A program made the translations under genes and the position numbers. The notes beneath the pieces were generated by a model. The model was not told the DNA's origin, did no database searches, and was given only the letters and a program-made list of their open reading frames with translations. From the NCBI RefSeq assembly GCF_005869845.1, contig NZ_VAWF01000002.1, forward strand, positions 248,001 to 312,000: a stretch of DNA of 64,000 nucleotides, read 5' to 3'. Positions 34,851 to 43,850 of the stretch are shown here, piece by piece. The stretch is from Fodinibius saliphilus. GTDB taxonomy: Bacteria > Bacteroidota > Rhodothermia > Balneolales > Balneolaceae. Position 1 is the first letter of the stretch; each line of letters begins with the position of its first letter.

Positions 34851-35035
34851 TATTTATGCTTGTCGGTTTTAGCCTGATGGTGGCACTGCTCTTCCTAGGA
34901 CTTTTTTTCTGGGCTGTCCGTGACGGGCAATATGATGACGGACATACCCCGGCAATGCGAATCTTATTCGATAAGAACAAAGACAATTCGAAGAAACAAT
35001 CAAAAACAACAAACACTAAAAACAATACCGATTAA
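34841..35035 (+). CDS. ccoS: CcoS cbb3 assembly protein
   Basis: A 64-aa protein with one N-terminal TM helix, then the FFWAVRDGQYDDGHTPAMRILFD block that defines CcoS/FixS. It is required for cofactor insertion into cbb3 oxidase in studied species. It overlaps ccoI by 10 bp and the next start by 1 bp (ATGG at TAATGG), so translation is coupled. Confidence 0.92.
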   Translation: MEVIFMLVGFSLMVALLFLGLFFWAVRDGQYDDGHTPAMRILFDKNKDNSKKQSKTTNTKNNTD

Positions 35036-37233
35036 TGGCTGTAGATACTTTTTACTACGACAATAAGATAGTCAAGAAATTCGGGATTGCGACTGTTTTT
35101 TGGGGCATTATTGGTTTCCTTGTGGGACTTACTGTAGCCTTAAAGCTGATCTATCCTTCTTTCCTTGGCTTTATACCTGAGCTTTCGTATGGACGTTTGC
35201 GCCCGTTGCATACCAATGCGGTAATTTTTGCTTTTGCAGGCAATGCCATCTTTTATGGTGTATACTATTCGCTACCGCGCCTATGTAAAGCGCCCATGTG
35301 GAGCAATATGCTCAGCAAAATTAACTTTTGGGGTTGGCAGGCAATTATCGTGTCTGCAGTAATATCACTACCAATGGGTTTCAATACCAGTAAGGAATAT
35401 GCCGAATTGGAATGGCCTATTGATATTGCTATCACTGTTATATGGGTCATCTTTGGCATTAACATGCTAATGACTATCTGGAAACGCCGTGAGAAGCATC
35501 TCTATGTTGCAATCTGGTTCTATATTGCAACCTTTGTTACTGTAGCAGTGTTACACTTGGTAAACTCCGTCGAAATTCCAGCTACCTTAATGAAAAGTTA
35601 TCCGGTATATGCTGGAGTACAAGATGCTCTTGTCCAATGGTGGTATGGGCATAATGCAGTTGCCTTCTTTCTTACCACACCCTTTTTGGGGATTATGTAC
35701 TACTTCATTCCCAAAGCAGCCAACCGACCGGTATTTTCGTACAGACTTTCAATTGTACACTTCTGGTCCCTTATTTTCTTATATATCTGGGCCGGACCTC
35801 ACCACTTGCTTTATACCGCACTTCCCGGCTGGGCTCAAGCCTTAGGTACTGTTTTTAGTCTGATGCTTATTGCACCTTCATGGGGGGGTATGCTTAACGG
35901 ACTGTTAACACTTCGCGGGGCATGGGATAAAGTACGTGAAGATCCCGTCCTCAAGTTTTTAGTGGTTGGTGTTACTGCGTATGGTATGGCTACTTTCGAA
36001 GGCCCAATGCTCTCTATTGGTAATGTAAATGCTGTAGCACACTACAGTGATTATATTATAGGCCATGTTCACCTTGGAGCGCTGCTTTGGAACGGTGGTC
36101 TCTCTTTTGCCATGCTCTATTATATTACCCCGCGTATCTACAAAACAGAGCTATACTCAATCAAACTTGCTAACGTGCACTTCTGGTTTGCTACACTGGG
36201 AGCCATCTTCTACGTCATCCCAATGTACTGGGGTGGAATCACACAGAGTTTGATGTGGAAAGAATTTACTTCTGAAGGTCTTTTGGCGTATCCCAACTTC
36301 CTTGAAACAGTGCAACAGATTATTCCGATGTATGCTTTGCGCGCCGTCGGCGGAACACTGTTTATCCTTGGCTCCTGCTTTGCCGTTTACAACTTGTACA
36401 AAACAGCCAAAAACGGCTCCTTTGTTGAGCAAGAACAAGACGAGGCACAACCAATTACCAATCCAACCGGAAACGGTAACGAGAAATGGCACCGACGCCT
36501 TGAAAGTCGACCCGTACAGTTTACAGCCCTTACGTTAGTTGTAATCCTCATCGGAGGAATTGTAGAATACGTACCTACAGCTTTGGTTGACTCCAATGTG
36601 CCTACTATTTCAAGCGTTAAACCTTATACCCCGCTCGAAGTTGAGGGTCGTGATATTTATATAGCAGAAGGCTGTAATAACTGCCACTCACAGATGATTC
36701 GTCCCTTCCGCTCAGAAACCGAGCGTTATGGAGAGTATTCCAAAGCCGGTGAATTTGTGTACGACCATCCGCATTTATGGGGATCAAAACGAACCGGCCC
36801 GGACCTCCATCGTATCGGTGGCAAATATCCTGATTCATGGCACCTGCGACACATGTACGATCCTACATCAACATCACCGGGATCAATTATGCCGGCTTAT
36901 CCATGGATGCTGACACAAGAAATGGATACCGAAAGCATTGACGAACGTATCTCAGCCCTGCGTGCTGTTGGCGTTCCTTATGCCCCAGGCTATGAAGATG
37001 AAGCCCTTGCTGACCTCAAGGCTCAGGCCAAAGAGATTACGCAAAATCTGCATCAAAGTGGATTTAAAGAAATCGACGGTATTAAAATTGAGTCAGACAA
37101 ACAGATTATCGCCATGATTGCCTATCTCCAGCGACTGGGTATAGATATCAAAGGAAATAATAATCCTTTTGAAGGGCTGCCATCCAGTAAAGCACTGAGT
37201 ACCGGCGACATGGTAAAACAAACTAAAAACTGA
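35035..37233 (+). CDS. ccoNO: cbb3-type cytochrome c oxidase, fused CcoN-CcoO
   Basis: A 732-aa fusion. Residues 1-480 are the 12-TM CcoN with helix II His in RLRPLHTNAVIFAF, a GHNAV helix VI block, HH in GPHHLLYTALP, and the DYIIGHVHLGALLWNGG helix X block. Residues about 500-732 are CcoO: one TM helix (about 495-512), then a cytochrome c domain with EGCNNCHSQMIRPF. It is a high-affinity, proton-pumping O2 reductase. The fusion is common in Bacteroidota-like genomes. Low-oxygen respiration would run alongside denitrification. All ligand His are present. Confidence 0.95.
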   Translation: MAVDTFYYDNKIVKKFGIATVFWGIIGFLVGLTVALKLIYPSFLGFIPELSYGRLRPLHTNAVIFAFAGNAIFYGVYYSLPRLCKAPMWSNMLSKINFWGWQAIIVSAVISLPMGFNTSKEYAELEWPIDIAITVIWVIFGINMLMTIWKRREKHLYVAIWFYIATFVTVAVLHLVNSVEIPATLMKSYPVYAGVQDALVQWWYGHNAVAFFLTTPFLGIMYYFIPKAANRPVFSYRLSIVHFWSLIFLYIWAGPHHLLYTALPGWAQALGTVFSLMLIAPSWGGMLNGLLTLRGAWDKVREDPVLKFLVVGVTAYGMATFEGPMLSIGNVNAVAHYSDYIIGHVHLGALLWNGGLSFAMLYYITPRIYKTELYSIKLANVHFWFATLGAIFYVIPMYWGGITQSLMWKEFTSEGLLAYPNFLETVQQIIPMYALRAVGGTLFILGSCFAVYNLYKTAKNGSFVEQEQDEAQPITNPTGNGNEKWHRRLESRPVQFTALTLVVILIGGIVEYVPTALVDSNVPTISSVKPYTPLEVEGRDIYIAEGCNNCHSQMIRPFRSETERYGEYSKAGEFVYDHPHLWGSKRTGPDLHRIGGKYPDSWHLRHMYDPTSTSPGSIMPAYPWMLTQEMDTESIDERISALRAVGVPYAPGYEDEALADLKAQAKEITQNLHQSGFKEIDGIKIESDKQIIAMIAYLQRLGIDIKGNNNPFEGLPSSKALSTGDMVKQTKN

Positions 37234-37242
37234 TATAACGTC

Positions 37243-37431
37243 ATGTATAAAGAGGTATTACGATCAATAGAGGGGGTCGGCATTTTCCCCAGTATTTCTC
37301 TCATACTGTTTCTGGGATTTTTTGTCCTCCTCATCATTCACTTAATCCGTAAGGGACGTTCCCATTACGAAGATGTTGCCCAATTACCTCTCGCATCAGA
37401 CGATGAAATTGAAAATTATAAAAACAGATAA
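37243..37431 (+). CDS. ccoQ: CcoQ-like small cbb3 subunit
   Basis: A 62-aa single-TM protein: hydrophobic 15-35 (FPSISLILFLGFFVLLIIHL), basic patch RKGRSHY, acidic tail. Size, topology and place between ccoNO and ccoP (9 bp and 2 bp gaps) mark it as CcoQ/FixQ, a stability subunit. Confidence 0.82.
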   Translation: MYKEVLRSIEGVGIFPSISLILFLGFFVLLIIHLIRKGRSHYEDVAQLPLASDDEIENYKNR

Positions 37432-37433
37432 CT

Positions 37434-38045
37434 ATGGAAGTTTATGAAGGGGAAAAGGACAAATTACTGGATCATGAATACGATGGTATCCGTGAACTGG
37501 ATAACCATATGCCATTTTGGTGGCTATGGCTGTTCTTCATCACAATAGCCATCAGCGTATTCTACCTGCTATTTTATCAAGTATTAGGATGGGGACAAAC
37601 CCAAATTGAAGAATACGAACAAGAAATAGCAGAAGCCGAAGCTAAGTTTGGCGGTTCAGAAGAACAGGAACCTGCCGCTTCCTTTACCTGGCAAATCAGT
37701 GAAGAGGAAGCTGATATCCAGGCCGGGAAGCAGATGTTTAACGGCTCCCAACTTTGCTATACCTGTCACGGAAAAGAAGGGCAGGGCATGGTTGGACCCA
37801 ACCTCACTGATAACCAGTGGATTCACGGCTGTAGTCCGAAAGAAATTGCCCAAAGTATTATAGAAGGGTTCCCCCAAAAAGGAATGCTTGCCTATGGCAG
37901 TGGATCAAAAATAAGCAATGAAAAAGTGCAACAGATCGTTAGCTATATGGCGACACTTCAGGGCACTGAACCGGCTGATGCCAAAGCTGCAGATCCAAAC
38001 AGGGCCGAACCTTGTACCGAAGGGCCTTTTGCCTCCTCGGATTAG
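37434..38045 (+). CDS. ccoP: CcoP, cbb3 subunit with a single c-type heme
   Basis: A 203-aa protein with an N-terminal cytoplasmic part (HEYDGIRELDNHMPFWWLWLFF, the CcoP start), one TM helix (about 24-44) and one cytochrome c domain with CYTCHGKEGQGMVGPNL. Proteobacterial CcoP has two hemes (about 300 aa), so this is the short, monoheme form. It would bring electrons to CcoO. A strong terminator follows directly. Confidence 0.9.
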   Translation: MEVYEGEKDKLLDHEYDGIRELDNHMPFWWLWLFFITIAISVFYLLFYQVLGWGQTQIEEYEQEIAEAEAKFGGSEEQEPAASFTWQISEEEADIQAGKQMFNGSQLCYTCHGKEGQGMVGPNLTDNQWIHGCSPKEIAQSIIEGFPQKGMLAYGSGSKISNEKVQQIVSYMATLQGTEPADAKAADPNRAEPCTEGPFASSD

Positions 38046-38056
38046 CAATTTAGAAT

Positions 38057-38088
38057 AGAAGCCCGGGAAGCTAAATCCCGGGCTTTTT
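38057..38088 (+). terminator. Intrinsic terminator after ccoP
   Basis: AAGCCCGGGA (38059-38068), loop AGCTAAA, TCCCGGGCTT (38076-38085), then TTT. A strong 10-bp stem 13 bp after the ccoP stop. ccoG downstream may need its own promoter or read-through. Confidence 0.88.
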
Positions 38089-38113
38089 AAAAAGAAGGTT
38101 AGTACTACCGAAC

Positions 38114-39586
38114 ATGTCTAAAGAAAAAGATCGACGAATAGACAACGATTCCTTTCGAGATCACCTTACCACTGTCGATGAAGAAGGGAAGCGTAATTGG
38201 ATATTTCCCAAAAAACCCAGTGGCAGATATTATAAATGGCGTAATGTAGTAGCCACGCTACTATTACTGTTTTTCTTCTCCGGCCCGTTTATCACTGTTA
38301 ACGGACAACCGTTACTTTTACTGGATATTCTGGAGCGAAAATTTGTTATTTTTGGGACGGCCTTTTGGCCACAAGACCTTCACCTGCTTGTTTTTGGTGC
38401 CCTTGCAGTTATTGTTTTTATCGTACTGTTTACGGCGGTGTTCGGCCGGCTTTGGTGCGGATGGGCCTGCCCCCAAACGATCTTTATGGAAATGGTCTTC
38501 CGAAGGATTGAATACTGGATTGAAGGAGATCGTGGCAGCCAAATCCGACTTAACAATGCACCATGGAACTGGACAAAAATATGGAAAAAGACACTTAAGC
38601 ACGGCATCTTTTTCGGATTGGCATTTCTTATCTCAAACCTCTTTCTGGCTTATATTATCGGAGCCGATGAACTTTTTAAAATTATTACAGACCCACCCTC
38701 GCAACATTTAGCGGGACTTATATCGATCACCGTTTTTAGTGGAGTTTTCTACGGCGTTTTTGCTTTTCTGCGCGAACAGGTTTGTCACTTTATCTGCCCC
38801 TACGGTCGTATGCAGTCGGTACTGCTAGATAATAACTCTATCAACGTGATGTACGATTACCAGCGCGGAGAACCCCGAACAAAAGTTAAAAACAGGGATG
38901 ATCTCGGCCGGAAAGCCACACTCGATGACCTGAATTTAAGCGGTGCCGACTATGGAGATTGCATCGACTGCCACCAGTGTGTACGCGTTTGCCCTATGGG
39001 TATCGATATTCGGAATGGCACCCAGCTTGAATGTGTACACTGCACCGCCTGTATCGATGCCTGTGATGATGTAATGGATAAGATCGATAAACCTCGTGGC
39101 CTTATCCGCTATTCTTCGGAAAATGCTATCAAAAAAGGCAAAGAGAAAATTTTAACACCGCGTGTTGCGGGCTATAGTGCTATACTGATTGTACTTATTG
39201 TCACCTTCTTTACTTTCTTGAGTATGCGGCCCGATACCGAAACAACCATCTTGCGTCAGCCTGGCACACTCTACCAAGAGCTGCCCAACAACCGGTATAG
39301 CAATATCTATGAGGTTAAGTCGATCAATAAAACATTTAAGACGATTGAACAAGAAATTAAACTGGTACAACCGGAAGGGGAGTTAACGCCTTTGGGCAAC
39401 TTTAGCACCGTACCACCGCAGGGATCAACAAAAGGTCGGTTCTTAATTAAACTCAAAAGTAATAATCTGAACGGTTCCCGTACCAACGTAGTATTTGCGG
39501 TTTATTCTAATGGCAAAAAAATAGAAACCATTGAGTCCGGATTTATTGGTCCCGGTTCAAAGAAAGAAAGACAAAATAATGAGTAA
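38114..39586 (+). CDS. ccoG: CcoG (RdxA/FixG-like) Fe-S membrane protein
   Basis: A 490-aa membrane protein with about five TM helices. The conserved CGWACPQTIFMEMVFRRIEYWIEGD, REQVCHFICPYGRMQSVLLD, and ferredoxin motifs CIDCHQCVRVCPMG and CVHCTACIDACD identify CcoG/RdxA. A C-terminal Ig-like domain of about 110 aa follows. It takes part in Cu(II) reduction for cbb3 assembly in studied species. It lies after a terminator but in line with ccoH, with which it overlaps by 8 bp. Confidence 0.94.
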   Translation: MSKEKDRRIDNDSFRDHLTTVDEEGKRNWIFPKKPSGRYYKWRNVVATLLLLFFFSGPFITVNGQPLLLLDILERKFVIFGTAFWPQDLHLLVFGALAVIVFIVLFTAVFGRLWCGWACPQTIFMEMVFRRIEYWIEGDRGSQIRLNNAPWNWTKIWKKTLKHGIFFGLAFLISNLFLAYIIGADELFKIITDPPSQHLAGLISITVFSGVFYGVFAFLREQVCHFICPYGRMQSVLLDNNSINVMYDYQRGEPRTKVKNRDDLGRKATLDDLNLSGADYGDCIDCHQCVRVCPMGIDIRNGTQLECVHCTACIDACDDVMDKIDKPRGLIRYSSENAIKKGKEKILTPRVAGYSAILIVLIVTFFTFLSMRPDTETTILRQPGTLYQELPNNRYSNIYEVKSINKTFKTIEQEIKLVQPEGELTPLGNFSTVPPQGSTKGRFLIKLKSNNLNGSRTNVVFAVYSNGKKIETIESGFIGPGSKKERQNNE

Positions 39587-40046
39587 CAAAGAGCAAAAAT
39601 CGACTACCTTTAACTGGGGCAAAGGCCTTACAGTTGTTATTGTTTTATTTGTTTTTGCTGTACTTGGCGTTGTTGGCTTTTTGGTAACCTTGGATTACGA
39701 AATGGTAACAGAAAATCACTACGAAGAAGCCGTTAACTACCAAAAACATATTGACCAGGTAGAACAGGCTCAAAACCTTGAAACCCCTGTTACTATTGTG
39801 CTTTCTAAAAATAAGAATATTGTGATCACTTTTCCTTCATCATTCCAGAATCATTCATTTAATGGTACAATAGAGCTCTATCGCCCCAGTGATTCTTCAC
39901 TGGATAAAACTTATAATATTGAACTTGATGAGAAAGGGAGACAAACGTTATCTGCAGAAAAACTTCCTGTAGGAAAATGGCGCGTAAAAGTAAGCTGGAA
40001 TACAGGTGACAAAGACTTTTTTACAGAAAAAACTATTTTTATTTAG
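39579..40046 (+). CDS. ccoH: CcoH/FixH-like cbb3 assembly protein
   Basis: A 155-aa protein starting at 39579 (MSNKEQKST); an open frame reaches back to 39531 but would run far into ccoG. It has one TM helix (about 14-36), then an extracytoplasmic Ig-like domain with LYRPSDSSLDKTY and GKWRVKVSW. This is the FixH/CcoH form. It overlaps ccoG by 8 bp. Confidence 0.85.
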   Translation: MSNKEQKSTTFNWGKGLTVVIVLFVFAVLGVVGFLVTLDYEMVTENHYEEAVNYQKHIDQVEQAQNLETPVTIVLSKNKNIVITFPSSFQNHSFNGTIELYRPSDSSLDKTYNIELDEKGRQTLSAEKLPVGKWRVKVSWNTGDKDFFTEKTIFI

Positions 40047-40116
40047 TAATCTAAAAGAAACTGTAGTATCTCCCGGAGAGTTAAGAATGGGATGGCACAA
40101 ACGGTGATGATCATGT

Positions 40117-40141
40117 AAGAGTATAGGATTATTGTACTCTT
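40117..40141. repeat. Inverted repeat downstream of ccoH
   Basis: AAGAGTA, 11-bp spacer, TACTCTT, perfect 7-bp arms, 70 bp after the ccoH stop and 56 bp before the next gene. It could be an operator for the following gene or a weak hairpin. The arms resemble Rrf2-site halves but the spacing differs. Confidence 0.35.
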
Positions 40142-40196
40142 GGAAACCACCTTTGTCTAGTAGAGTAAATTCAAAGAGTGCTGACTATATAAACGC

Positions 40197-41672
40197 ATGG
40201 ATATCCAACTCCATATATCCACAGATGAAGAAGTTATAACTCCGATCTGTGATTTTACGTACAGTTGGTGCCTCAATTGTGGGCTACCTGCTGAAGATGC
40301 TACCCGCTTTACCATAGCTGTCAGCGAATTGATTAGCGACATCATTCTTTTTGCCTATCCTCATGAACGCAAAGCATACTTCGACCTAACCTTTAAAGAT
40401 ACCCTATCAAATATTGAAGTTGTGGTTAGTGAAGCCGGTGAACCCTTTGACCCCGACCGACACGGGTATGATCCGAATCAGGCAAGAGAACAAGCTAATT
40501 TTGAAGGAGCTGGGTTTCGCCTAATACGCCGTTTCTGTGATGAATTTCTTTTTATAAATAGGGGAAAAGAGGGAAAAGAATTTCGTTTATCTAAAGCATT
40601 AGATGTGCATGACCTGGATGAAATGCTTGAACTTTCAAGATCCAAAAAACCTGAAGAACCGGACCAAAAAGGACACGTACAACCGACAGAAGTCGATTAT
40701 ACTATTAGTCAAATCGGTCCATCTGATGCTGAAGATATTGCTAAGCTTATTTACCGGACTTATGAATACTCATATAGCAAAGAAGATCTCTACTATCCCA
40801 AGAAAATTGAGAAAACACTACTGAGCAAAGAAAAGTTAGGGGTTATTACAAGGGACAATAATGGATTGGCGATTGGCTATTTTGCGGTCCTTAGAAAAGC
40901 GGATTCTAATATTGCGGAAGTAGGAGAAGCTGTAGTTTCGCCTGATTACCGACGTCAGGGTATCATGAGCAACATGATGGAACATCTTATTACTACCGCT
41001 CGCGAGCAAAAAATAGAAGGACTGTACGGCAAGGCAGTAACCCTGCACCCGGTAAGTCAGCGTGTAAATCATAAATATGACTTTATTACTACTGCCCTGA
41101 TGTTGGCAGAATCTAACAATATTATTTATAAAGGATTTGACGAAGAGTACCCCCAACCGGTTTCCGTAGTTCTCGATTTTCTTCCTCTGTTTTCCTTTAA
41201 AAAAAAGAAAGTAGTATATCTGCCACACCAATATGCCGACATACTCTTGGAAACCTATGATGAACTTAACATAGCAGTTACCCAAGATTATAATCCTGAT
41301 CCTAAAATGGCTGAACAGTCAGATATTGAACTCACCATAGACTATCAAGATAACACCTCCCTGATTATTGTTAAAAAGTATGGCTCTGACTTTAAAACAG
41401 TGCTTTCAGATATGATAAAAAGCCTTCAGGAGCAAGAAAATCCCAATGCTATTTATATTGACCTGCCATTGGAAAATTCTGCGACCCCAGAGCAATTCAA
41501 GATCGTTAAGTCGCTCGATTTTATATACTGTGGGCTGGCTCCGATGTTTCACAATGAATCAGATTACCTGCGACTTCAAAAAATTAACATTCCCCTTAAC
41601 CTAGAGCTCATAGAGATCTTTTCTTCTTTTGGTCAAAGAATTAAAAACCATATTACTGATGAATATTGTTGA
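40197..41672 (+). CDS. RsbW-like HATPase domain fused to GNAT acetyltransferase
   Basis: A 491-aa fusion. Residues about 10-140 match the anti-sigma kinase (RsbW/SpoIIAB) ATPase fold with AVSELISDIILFAYP, SEAGEPFDPDR and EGAGFRLIRRFCDEF. In the usual N-box ExxxNxxxHA, Asn is Asp and His is Phe, and the G1 box has Glu for Asp, so ATP binding or catalysis may be altered. Residues about 165-310 are a GNAT acetyltransferase with VVSPDYRRQGIMSNMM. The last 180 residues are a second domain without clear family. A STAS gene overlaps its end by 14 bp. The pair suggests partner-switching control of an acetyltransferase; targets are unknown. Confidence 0.75.
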   Translation: MDIQLHISTDEEVITPICDFTYSWCLNCGLPAEDATRFTIAVSELISDIILFAYPHERKAYFDLTFKDTLSNIEVVVSEAGEPFDPDRHGYDPNQAREQANFEGAGFRLIRRFCDEFLFINRGKEGKEFRLSKALDVHDLDEMLELSRSKKPEEPDQKGHVQPTEVDYTISQIGPSDAEDIAKLIYRTYEYSYSKEDLYYPKKIEKTLLSKEKLGVITRDNNGLAIGYFAVLRKADSNIAEVGEAVVSPDYRRQGIMSNMMEHLITTAREQKIEGLYGKAVTLHPVSQRVNHKYDFITTALMLAESNNIIYKGFDEEYPQPVSVVLDFLPLFSFKKKKVVYLPHQYADILLETYDELNIAVTQDYNPDPKMAEQSDIELTIDYQDNTSLIIVKKYGSDFKTVLSDMIKSLQEQENPNAIYIDLPLENSATPEQFKIVKSLDFIYCGLAPMFHNESDYLRLQKINIPLNLELIEIFSSFGQRIKNHITDEYC

Positions 41673-41961
41673 TACCCAGAAAGTAGGTAAAATCATACAA
41701 GTGCGTGATTGCAAAAGCTTTAACTTACAGACAAAAAATATTATTGAAAGTCGAATATCAGATGAAATAACAAAACTATTTGTAGATCTTACAGATTGTA
41801 ATATCATTGATAGCGAAGGCATTATTTTTCTATATCAATGGCAACACTCTGGCCACGAACTGGAGCTCAAAAACCCACCCGACATTATGTTTGAAATCAT
41901 TCACATTTTGGAACTTCATGATACATGGGATCTCAATTATACTAACACAAAAAGTACGTAG
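41659..41961 (+). CDS. STAS-domain protein (anti-sigma antagonist-like)
   Basis: A 100-aa protein from the ATG at 41659 (MNIVDTQKVG). It has the STAS order of beta strands and helices, with the motif LFVDLTDCNIIDSEGIIFLYQW, where DSEG matches the DSSG motif carrying the regulated Ser in SpoIIAA/RsbV. It overlaps the HATPase-GNAT gene by 14 bp and lies 3 bp before the flavin reductase. It is likely a binding partner of the N-terminal domain of the upstream gene. Confidence 0.75.
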   Translation: MNIVDTQKVGKIIQVRDCKSFNLQTKNIIESRISDEITKLFVDLTDCNIIDSEGIIFLYQWQHSGHELELKNPPDIMFEIIHILELHDTWDLNYTNTKST

Positions 41962-41964
41962 TTT

Positions 41965-42579
41965 ATGGCTGATCAAGAACATTCAGATATGGTTGATATT
42001 ACTGGTGATCCAGAACTTTGGAGCCGATGTTATACTGTTCACTCTCTCGTAATCATTGGCAGTAAAGAAGAAAATGGTGCCTACAACTTTGCTCCAAAAC
42101 ATATGAGTATGCCATTGGGCTTTGGTCCATATTTCGGCTTTATGGGAACTCCACGAAAAACAACGTACAAAAACATTGACCGTGAAAAAGCCTTTACCGT
42201 GAGCTATCCCGGCCCTGAACAGTTGGTGTTTTCTAGCCTTATGGCCTCGCGCCGCGAAGAAGATGACAGTAAACCGGTTACGGATAAAATTCCAACTGTA
42301 GAAGCTCAACAAGTTGAAGGAAAGTTCTTAAAAGATTCCTACTTTCAACTGGAGTGCAAACTTTCGCAAATGATCGGCAAGTTTGGAGAATGGGAAATAA
42401 TTGTGGGCGAGGTGGTATCAGCCCATGTTCATAAAGATGCATTAAGGAGAGAAGGACATGATAACTCTGATGACACGCTCCTTCAAGACCATCCCTTACT
42501 GGCCTACCTGCACCCAGGCCGGTTTAGTACCATTAAAGAAAGTAACACCTTTCCTATCCCCAAAAATTTCAAACGATAG
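41965..42579 (+). CDS. Flavin reductase-like domain protein
   Basis: A 204-aa protein with a flavin-reductase-like FMN-binding fold: NFAPKHMSMPLGFGPYFGFMGTPRKTTYKN and AFTVSYPGPEQL are family blocks. It could be an NAD(P)H:flavin reductase or a flavoredoxin-type protein; the substrate is unknown. It follows the STAS gene by 3 bp. An open frame of the next gene overlaps its end but the real M20 start is after its stop. Confidence 0.75.
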   Translation: MADQEHSDMVDITGDPELWSRCYTVHSLVIIGSKEENGAYNFAPKHMSMPLGFGPYFGFMGTPRKTTYKNIDREKAFTVSYPGPEQLVFSSLMASRREEDDSKPVTDKIPTVEAQQVEGKFLKDSYFQLECKLSQMIGKFGEWEIIVGEVVSAHVHKDALRREGHDNSDDTLLQDHPLLAYLHPGRFSTIKESNTFPIPKNFKR

Positions 42580-42589
42580 TAGCATATCA

Positions 42590-43750
42590 ATGACCGAACG
42601 CGGAAAAGAGCTTCTTCAATACTTTCGGGATCATCAACAAGATTTTTTAAATCTGCTAGAAGCACTGGTGACACAAGAGACCCCATCAGATAATCCCGCT
42701 TCATTTTCTAAACTCTTTGCAATTATTACAAAAGAATTTGAGAAAATTGGCTTTTCGGTCTCACACATTGAAGGGCAGGACACTGCCGGACAACTTCTAT
42801 GTACCCCTGATGAATTTAATGACCAACCCCCCAATCAACTTGTAGTTGGGCATTGTGATACTGTCTGGGAAAAAGGGACTCTGGAACAGATGCCTTTTTC
42901 CGTCGATGGCAATGAGGTTTCAGGGCCCGGTGTGTATGATATGAAAGCCGGTATTGCGATGATGATTTTTGGGGTCAAAGCCATTAAAGAACTCGACCGC
43001 GAGATGCCCTATCAGCCCATCTTCCTTATTAACACCGATGAAGAGATCGGAAGCAACGAATCAAAAGAATTAATTATCGAACAAGCCAAAAAGTCGGCAC
43101 GTACGTTTGTTTTAGAACCCTCACTTGGTTCAGAAGGAAAAATAAAAACGGCCCGAAAGGGAATTGGAGAATTTGAGATTATCATTAACGGCACTCCCTC
43201 TCATGCCGGTCTCGCTCCCGAAGAAGGAGTAAGTGCTATCCTAGAACTTTCCCATGTGGTCCAACAGCTATTTAAACTTAATGATCCTTCATCTGGCATA
43301 TCGGTAAATGTAGGTACTATCGAGGGCGGAGAACGATCAAATGTTATTGCAGCTCAAAGCAAAGCTGTTATTGATGTACGTATTCCTACTAAGATGGATG
43401 GAGAACGTATTAAAAAACAAATTTATGAAATTGAACCTGAAATGGAAGGGATTGAACTAAACGTCTCAGGAGGCATAAACCGCCCTCCACTGGAAAAAGG
43501 ACCTGCCAACGAGCAATTGTGGCAGGCTACAAAAAAGTTAGGAGAAGAGTTGGATATGGAACTAAAAGAGGGGACCTCCGGTGGCGCTTCTGACGGAAAC
43601 TTCACAAACCTTTACTCTCCTACTATTGATGGTCTCGGAGCTGTTGGAGAAGGAGCTCATGCCTATCACGAAAAAATATTCCTGAAAGAAACATTGAAAC
43701 GCTTGGCACTTTTCACACTCCTGCTTCAGCAACCTACCATTTATGACTAA
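42590..43750 (+). CDS. M20 family metallopeptidase (carboxypeptidase G2-like)
   Basis: A 386-aa protein from the ATG at 42590 (MTERGKELLQYF); the frame extends upstream into the flavin reductase gene, but that part has no family match. The metal and catalytic motifs are VVGHCDTVWEKG (His, Asp), GPGVYDMKAGIAMM, TDEEIGSNES and the GGASDGN block, as in glutamate carboxypeptidase/CPG2 enzymes. It likely cleaves N-acylated amino acids or dipeptides in the cytoplasm. The start is 10 bp after the flavin reductase stop. Confidence 0.85.
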   Translation: MTERGKELLQYFRDHQQDFLNLLEALVTQETPSDNPASFSKLFAIITKEFEKIGFSVSHIEGQDTAGQLLCTPDEFNDQPPNQLVVGHCDTVWEKGTLEQMPFSVDGNEVSGPGVYDMKAGIAMMIFGVKAIKELDREMPYQPIFLINTDEEIGSNESKELIIEQAKKSARTFVLEPSLGSEGKIKTARKGIGEFEIIINGTPSHAGLAPEEGVSAILELSHVVQQLFKLNDPSSGISVNVGTIEGGERSNVIAAQSKAVIDVRIPTKMDGERIKKQIYEIEPEMEGIELNVSGGINRPPLEKGPANEQLWQATKKLGEELDMELKEGTSGGASDGNFTNLYSPTIDGLGAVGEGAHAYHEKIFLKETLKRLALFTLLLQQPTIYD

Positions 43751-43850
43751 TTGTGCAGACAATCAATTATCTGTAAAAATGTTACTTTATTGGTAAGATT
43801 TGAAGCGTGAGTCTCATCAGCAATATTGAAATTAAATTAACTTTATAGGG

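Noticed and set aside
40117-40141. Inverted repeat after ccoH considered as another Rrf2-type operator
   Set aside because: The spacer is 11 bp rather than 8 and the arms are only partly similar; kept as a plain repeat.
42458-42589. The longer M20 peptidase frame starting inside the flavin reductase gene
   Set aside because: The added residues have no family match and the ATG at 42590 follows the upstream stop by 10 bp.
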